This document shows, in pieces, positions 6,537 through 10,155 of a stretch of DNA of 10,155 nt (its first letter is position 1; every line of letters begins with the position of its first letter). The notes beneath the pieces were generated by a model, which was not told the origin of the DNA, did no database searches, and saw only the letters and a list, made by a program, of their open reading frames with translations. The position numbers and the translations under genes are program-made. Source of the DNA: Bryobacteraceae bacterium. GTDB taxonomy: Bacteria; Acidobacteriota; Terriglobia; Bryobacterales; Bryobacteraceae. Where the stretch lies: positions 1-10,155 of the forward strand of contig JACMLA010000889.1 in the NCBI GenBank assembly GCA_014379815.1, in the 5' to 3' direction.

Positions 6537-6929
6537 TTAGCTCGTCGGGAGCTGCAACTCGTCCCAGATATTCCCAAACGGTTGCCATCGCGACCTCTGG
6601 AATCCTGAAATCGATACCTCAATCGTCAGCTTACCGTGGCCATAAGGGCAAACCCATTCCGTCGACGGACGGTCGCGCAGAAGATTGCCGTAGTTACCTT
6701 CCGCCACTGGCATTCTCAATTTGCAGGCACAGGTCTTACAGCGCAGCCGGTTGTCTGCGAGAATCAGCACCGTCGCTGCAACCCACACCATCGGAAGCAT
6801 CCAGAATCCCACCAGGATCGCGTCAAAGGTGGGCTTCACCCCTGCAAAGCCAGGCAGAGCGTAGATCCCACCGATTGCCGCAGTCGCCCCGAGCAATTTC
6901 GAGACGACAACCAAGCGTCCGCTAGGCAT
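6537..6929 (-). CDS. Small two-helix membrane protein with a CxxCxC...CPYGH cluster
   Basis: This 130-residue protein is of no family that I recognise. Two hydrophobic segments, about 6-28 (LVVVSKLLGATAAIGGIYALPG) and 36-57 (DAILVGFWMLPMVWVAATVLIL), form a helical hairpin. A soluble domain follows with C64-x2-C67-x-C69 and, after 24 residues, C94-PYG-H98, a spacing that suggests a small zinc ribbon or other metal site. The basic NRLR after the second helix favours a cytoplasmic C-terminal domain. The ATG at 6929 is chosen because it overlaps the end of the FAD oxidoreductase gene by 8 bases (its ATG precedes the TAG stop), typical of coupled genes; a longer open frame reaching 7016 would intrude further into that gene. 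The stop lies 13 bases before the FMN reductase start. Its position between two flavoproteins hints at a redox or anchoring role; this is inference. Confidence 0.7.
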   Translation of the reverse strand: MPSGRLVVVSKLLGATAAIGGIYALPGFAGVKPTFDAILVGFWMLPMVWVAATVLILADNRLRCKTCACKLRMPVAEGNYGNLLRDRPSTEWVCPYGHGKLTIEVSISGFQRSRWQPFGNIWDELQLPTS

Positions 6930-8898
6930 AGCAGCGAATTTCAAAGAGTCTGGCCTCTTCGACCCCGTTCGTTTTAGCGACGACAACCCGGAGCGATTTC
7001 GCTTCAACAGAGTCAAACTGGACGCGGTTCAATCGCTGGTGATTGCCCGCTCTTGTAGCTACGGTTCGCGTCTGCCCTTCCTTGTCCGTTACGACAAGAG
7101 AATAGTCGCGGACCGTCTCCGGCTGAGGTGCCCGGATCATCCGGCGCGTGATCGAATCGGACGCGCTTAAGGTAAGTTCGCGCTGGAAGCCAGTGTCGAA
7201 TTTTAGAACCACTTCGCTGATCCGCTGAGGTTCCTGCCAGGAGAGCTCAAGCCACGCACCATCCGCTGTCAGAGGAGCGCTCCAGCGATGGTTTTCTCCG
7301 GCTGCTCCGGTCGTCTTGTTGGGCGGAACGTCCCGGTCCACTCCGTCGAGAACGCGTACGGCCGCGAAGTCCCGGAGTTCACCGGATGCGGTTAACTTCG
7401 CCAGTTTGGCCAGATCGCGCTTGTCCTGATGAGCGACTGTCCGGATCGACTGATCCTGCCGCACGAGAGTTTGCTGCACCGCGCTAAGCAATTGCTTGTC
7501 GGACGCAAGTTGCCTCGGCGAGATACGACGCTCACAGCAGACTGCCGCAGCCGTCCCAACAGCCTGACCGATGCTCGCGCAGGTTCCCATCACCCGGGTA
7601 CTGGTGAACGCCGCATGAGTCGCGCTGATATTTCGCCCGGCCATCATCAGATTCGGGACATTTTTGCTGTACAGCGAGCGCAGAGGAATATCGTAAACCT
7701 CAGCCGTGCGTAGGTTGGTATTCGGTGGCAGATCCGCGCGATCGAACCCTCCGGGAGGATGGTCGTCCATCGGCCAGCCGCCCATTGCGACCGCATCCGG
7801 CCACGTACCCCGGATGAGATCGTGCTGCGTCAGGACGACGTCACCCACCAGCCTCCGGCTCCCGCGTTTTCCAGGCATCATGCCAACCCAGTCCAGAGCC
7901 CAGTTCGCGCTATCGGGATAGTCGCCGCTGTTCTTGATGTAATCCCACACGCCTGTCGTAATCGAGAGCAGTTCGAAGCGGATGCGCTCGTTGTCCCGAA
8001 TGATGTCTTTATTCCCACCCCACTCAATCCACCAGTAACCATACTCCCAGTTTTCCGGCCCGACTTTCCGAAACTGCAAAGCGTCCTTCGTGACTTTGCG
8101 GGACCACGCGGGCGCTTTATACGGCATCGCTTTACGATGCAACCGCGACGTGAACAGGATGCTGCTTCCTAGCGTCTCCTCATCCTTCTTCTCCGGCGCC
8201 AGCGACTCGTTAAACTCGCTTCGTGTCTCGCGGCCCGTGCGGAACTCGGCTCCACTCTCAAGGCCAAGACGGCTGTCCCCTGTGGCGTCCACGTAAACGT
8301 TTGCCTTAACACGGTATAAGTGCTCGCTCTTGTCGCAGCGCGCCATAACCTGTGCAATAGAACCCTGCTTCATTGTTACTGAGTACAGGATTGTCTCGAG
8401 TAACAAAGTGATATTCGGTTCAGTTACTACTTTGTCGTACAGCATCAGATCCCAGAGTTCCCAACAGCGCTGCGGGTTATTCACCGCATCGTCCAGGCGG
8501 AGTTCTTCCATCAGTCCGCCTTCCCGCCAGCCAGGTCGGGCTGTATGCGAGCTGGACCCGACAATGTGCATCTTCACTTCGCTGGAGGAATTGCCGCCAA
8601 GACGTGACCGGTCCTGTACCAGCACCACTTTTGCGCCATTCCGGGCCGCCGAGAGCGCCGCGCACACGCCCGCCAGACCTCCACCCGCAATGAAGACATC
8701 GGTCTGCAAGTCGACCATCGTCATGTGTGGCTCGGGACCTGCTGCCGCACCCGGCTTCCCCGGAGGCGCAATCCGGTCGAAATCCGTCCGGATGCGATCG
8801 GTTACCGATGGCGTAGCAGAAGGTGGCAGTTGATCGGCGAGAACAACGAGGGAAAAGCCTCCGGTCCCGATGCCAGTTAGTAAGTCACGACGGCGCAT
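6922..8898 (-). CDS. Tat-exported FAD-dependent oxidoreductase with C-terminal beta-sandwich
   Basis: The 658-residue protein begins MRRRDLLTGIGTGGFSLVVL, a twin-arginine signal (RRxLL followed by a hydrophobic stretch), so it is probably exported folded with its cofactor. Residues 66-102 hold the FAD Rossmann motif: DVFIAGGGLAGVCAALSAAR with GGGLAG at 72-77, then a strand ending LVQD and the RLGGNSS loop. DATGDS (204-209) is the second FAD contact. LMMAGRNISATHAAFTSTRVMGTCASIGQAVGTAAA (417-452) is the C-terminal FAD block typical of the FAD_oxidored family (PF12831 type), common in acidobacteria and planctomycetes and usually without known substrate. From about 515 to the end the sequence (WLELSWQEPQRISEVVLKFDTG... 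then LRVVVAKTNGVEEARLFEI) looks like an F5/8C- or galactose-binding-like beta-sandwich, possibly a carbohydrate-binding module. An AGGAG overlapping the upstream stop codon sets the start. Its end overlaps the next gene by 8 bases. Confidence 0.93.
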   Translation of the reverse strand: MRRRDLLTGIGTGGFSLVVLADQLPPSATPSVTDRIRTDFDRIAPPGKPGAAAGPEPHMTMVDLQTDVFIAGGGLAGVCAALSAARNGAKVVLVQDRSRLGGNSSSEVKMHIVGSSSHTARPGWREGGLMEELRLDDAVNNPQRCWELWDLMLYDKVVTEPNITLLLETILYSVTMKQGSIAQVMARCDKSEHLYRVKANVYVDATGDSRLGLESGAEFRTGRETRSEFNESLAPEKKDEETLGSSILFTSRLHRKAMPYKAPAWSRKVTKDALQFRKVGPENWEYGYWWIEWGGNKDIIRDNERIRFELLSITTGVWDYIKNSGDYPDSANWALDWVGMMPGKRGSRRLVGDVVLTQHDLIRGTWPDAVAMGGWPMDDHPPGGFDRADLPPNTNLRTAEVYDIPLRSLYSKNVPNLMMAGRNISATHAAFTSTRVMGTCASIGQAVGTAAAVCCERRISPRQLASDKQLLSAVQQTLVRQDQSIRTVAHQDKRDLAKLAKLTASGELRDFAAVRVLDGVDRDVPPNKTTGAAGENHRWSAPLTADGAWLELSWQEPQRISEVVLKFDTGFQRELTLSASDSITRRMIRAPQPETVRDYSLVVTDKEGQTRTVATRAGNHQRLNRVQFDSVEAKSLRVVVAKTNGVEEARLFEIRCYA

Positions 8899-8907
8899 AT
8901 GTTATTG

Positions 8908-8912
8908 CTCCT
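8908..8912 (-). promoter_or_regulatory. Shine-Dalgarno AGGAG overlapping the upstream stop codon
   Basis: The minus strand reads TAGGAGCAATAACATATG: the TAG stop of the propeller-like gene runs directly into AGGAG, 9 bases before the ATG of the FAD oxidoreductase. It fixes that start and ties the two genes into one transcript, since the 12-base gap leaves no room for a promoter. Confidence 0.75.
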
Positions 8913-10155
8913 ATGAATAAAAGAATTCCGCGCTCGCGGTGCAATCGGCCGAAGGAATCAGGCGGACCCAGTGTGCGGAGAACCCTGACGGGAACACGTG
9001 ATGCGTATAGCTCGCAGCTTTCAGCGTAGCGTAATCCTGCCAGTACCCACTGCCCAGAAAATCAACCTGCACCAGGAAGCTGGCAGATGGGTCCGCGCGC
9101 AAATGCAGCATCTTACGGTCGAAGCCGGTCATCAGGAACGGTTCGCTGGGGACATCTTTCTTGATCGCGCTCTTGCGCCACGGTCCACCCCACCCCGCCG
9201 GTTTGCCCCACTGCCACAGATCGTCCGTCTTGCCAAACCAGATGCCTGATTGCGGTTGTCCCGCCAGAGAGTAATTGCCACCGTTAGGTGAGGTCTGATT
9301 TCCGCCCAGCGCCAGAAGCCCGCGGAATGCGCAAAAGTCAGGGACCATCCGCAAATGCTGGCTGATCGGTTTCACGCCCCAGATTTTATCTTCCAGAGCC
9401 ATCGGTTGCAGCTCAAAAAACATCCCGTGGATATCCATCAGGAAGTGCTCGGTCTCTACTTCACGGATGCGCATCCACTCGGTTTGCCACGCGTGCTGGA
9501 AGGCATGGCTTGCCTTGGGCAGACGGTAGCGCTGCCACGTGCCTTTCACCAGAGCCCAGAAGAGAACGCTGGATTCATCCCAGCCGGTGCAGAAGATAAC
9601 GTTGCCAAGGTTCTCCCGTCCCGCGCAATCCATATGAGGCTTGTCGCTAAGGCGGTTCCATCGTTTTCCGTCATATTCAAACAGGCCCGCTTCCGTGTCG
9701 CCGTACTCGTAGAAGCCGTTGTTAGACACCACGACCCGGCCCTGCCCGGTGTAGCCGCCTTTGAAATGCGGGCGCGCTTTGAGTCCAACCTCTTTCACGA
9801 CATCGGAGACCAGCTTAATCTTCAGCGTCTCGACATCGATTTCAAACAGCAGACCCTCCATCGTCTGCATGTAGACCCGGTTAGCCGGATCGGTCAGATG
9901 CGCCATTGTCGCGGTGAGGCGATGATCTTTCAAAGCCTCGATGAACCGGAACGTGCCCTTGGCATCAATGGCATAAGGTCCGATAAACACCTGGGCACTT
10001 TGCTTGTGCAGAAAGCGGTTCGCATGTGTCCCGTCATGCGTGTGCACGAGTTCTGAGCGCAGGCGGTCGTCGATGCGAAACAGACCAAGGCCGGTTCCGG
10101 TAGTGCGGGTGTGGCTGTTGTAAGTGACCGCCCACAGAGAGTCGGCCCATGGCAT
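8911..10155 (-). CDS. Propeller-like protein of unknown function, N-terminus beyond the window
   Basis: At least 414 residues are encoded; the frame is open to the window edge. An ATG sits exactly at the edge, but the text there (PWADSLWAVTYNSH) reads as the interior of a propeller blade, so the true start is probably outside. The protein is built of repeated strand-rich blocks with aromatic and glycine turns: GLGLFRIDDRLRSE, NRVYMQTMEGLLFEIDVETLK, GRVVVSNNGFYEYGDTEAGLFEYDGKRWNRL and SGIWFGKTDDLWQWGKPAGWGGPW. These fit a beta-propeller or sensor-like repeat fold, and I recall similar proteins with 'HLTDPenkvYylTMEGllyEvDv' in acidobacteria, planctomycetes and Verrucomicrobia without assigned function. 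No catalytic motif is seen. It is the upstream member of the operon and runs 12 bases before the Tat-exported FAD oxidoreductase, so an extracytoplasmic partner role is plausible. Whether it has a signal peptide cannot be seen here. Confidence 0.8.
   Translation of the reverse strand: MPWADSLWAVTYNSHTRTTGTGLGLFRIDDRLRSELVHTHDGTHANRFLHKQSAQVFIGPYAIDAKGTFRFIEALKDHRLTATMAHLTDPANRVYMQTMEGLLFEIDVETLKIKLVSDVVKEVGLKARPHFKGGYTGQGRVVVSNNGFYEYGDTEAGLFEYDGKRWNRLSDKPHMDCAGRENLGNVIFCTGWDESSVLFWALVKGTWQRYRLPKASHAFQHAWQTEWMRIREVETEHFLMDIHGMFFELQPMALEDKIWGVKPISQHLRMVPDFCAFRGLLALGGNQTSPNGGNYSLAGQPQSGIWFGKTDDLWQWGKPAGWGGPWRKSAIKKDVPSEPFLMTGFDRKMLHLRADPSASFLVQVDFLGSGYWQDYATLKAASYTHHVFPSGFSAHWVRLIPSADCTASAEFFYS

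Noticed and set aside
5726..6925. Long plus-strand open frame (about 400 codons) after the orphan promoter
   Set aside because: It runs antisense through the FMN reductase and the small membrane protein genes, begins inside the -35 box, and its product has no recognisable domain; the minus-strand proteins carry clear family motifs.
9355..10056. 233-codon plus-strand open frame opposite the propeller-like gene
   Set aside because: Shadow of a real gene; no ribosome binding site and no recognisable motif.

Overview
The window (about 57% GC by eye, densely coding, no tRNA, rRNA, CRISPR or insertion sequence seen) looks like chromosomal DNA of an acidobacterium, probably of the Bryobacterales/Solibacter type. 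This is inferred from the mix of a 954-residue SecA, a secreted protein resembling the acidobacterial DUF6599 family, a Tat-exported FAD-dependent oxidoreductase with a C-terminal beta-sandwich, and a Gfo/Idh/MocA oxidoreductase. No marker gene fixes the taxonomy.

Left part (1-1569): the N-terminus of a Gfo/Idh/MocA dehydrogenase runs off the left edge on the minus strand. A small secreted protein or lipoprotein of unknown function starts only 28 bases away on the plus strand. It converges on an unrecognised 205-residue cytoplasmic protein on the minus strand.

Middle (1570-5614): after a 230-bp divergent intergenic region comes secA, the preprotein translocase ATPase, with all its motifs and the zinc-binding tail. 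Its last codons overlap the start of a gene for a secreted protein with a C-terminal membrane anchor, so the two are probably co-transcribed and translationally coupled.

Right part (5615-10155): a tight minus-strand operon reads, in order of transcription, a propeller-like protein (5' end beyond the window), a Tat-exported FAD oxidoreductase, a two-helix membrane protein with a CxxCxC plus CPYGH cluster, and an NADPH-dependent FMN reductase. Junctions are a 12-base gap, an 8-base overlap and a 13-base gap. Together they suggest a coupled redox module split between cytoplasm, membrane and periplasm, whose substrate is unknown.

The most intriguing non-coding signal lies between the two halves. 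A near-consensus sigma70-type promoter (TTGACT, 17 bp, TAATAT) at 5726-5754 points away from any plausible plus-strand gene into about 110 bases that fold into three successive hairpins. The last is a perfect 11-bp stem that also covers the 3' end of the FMN reductase gene. This is a good candidate for an undescribed small RNA. Its -35 element sits in one arm of a perfect 9-bp inverted repeat.
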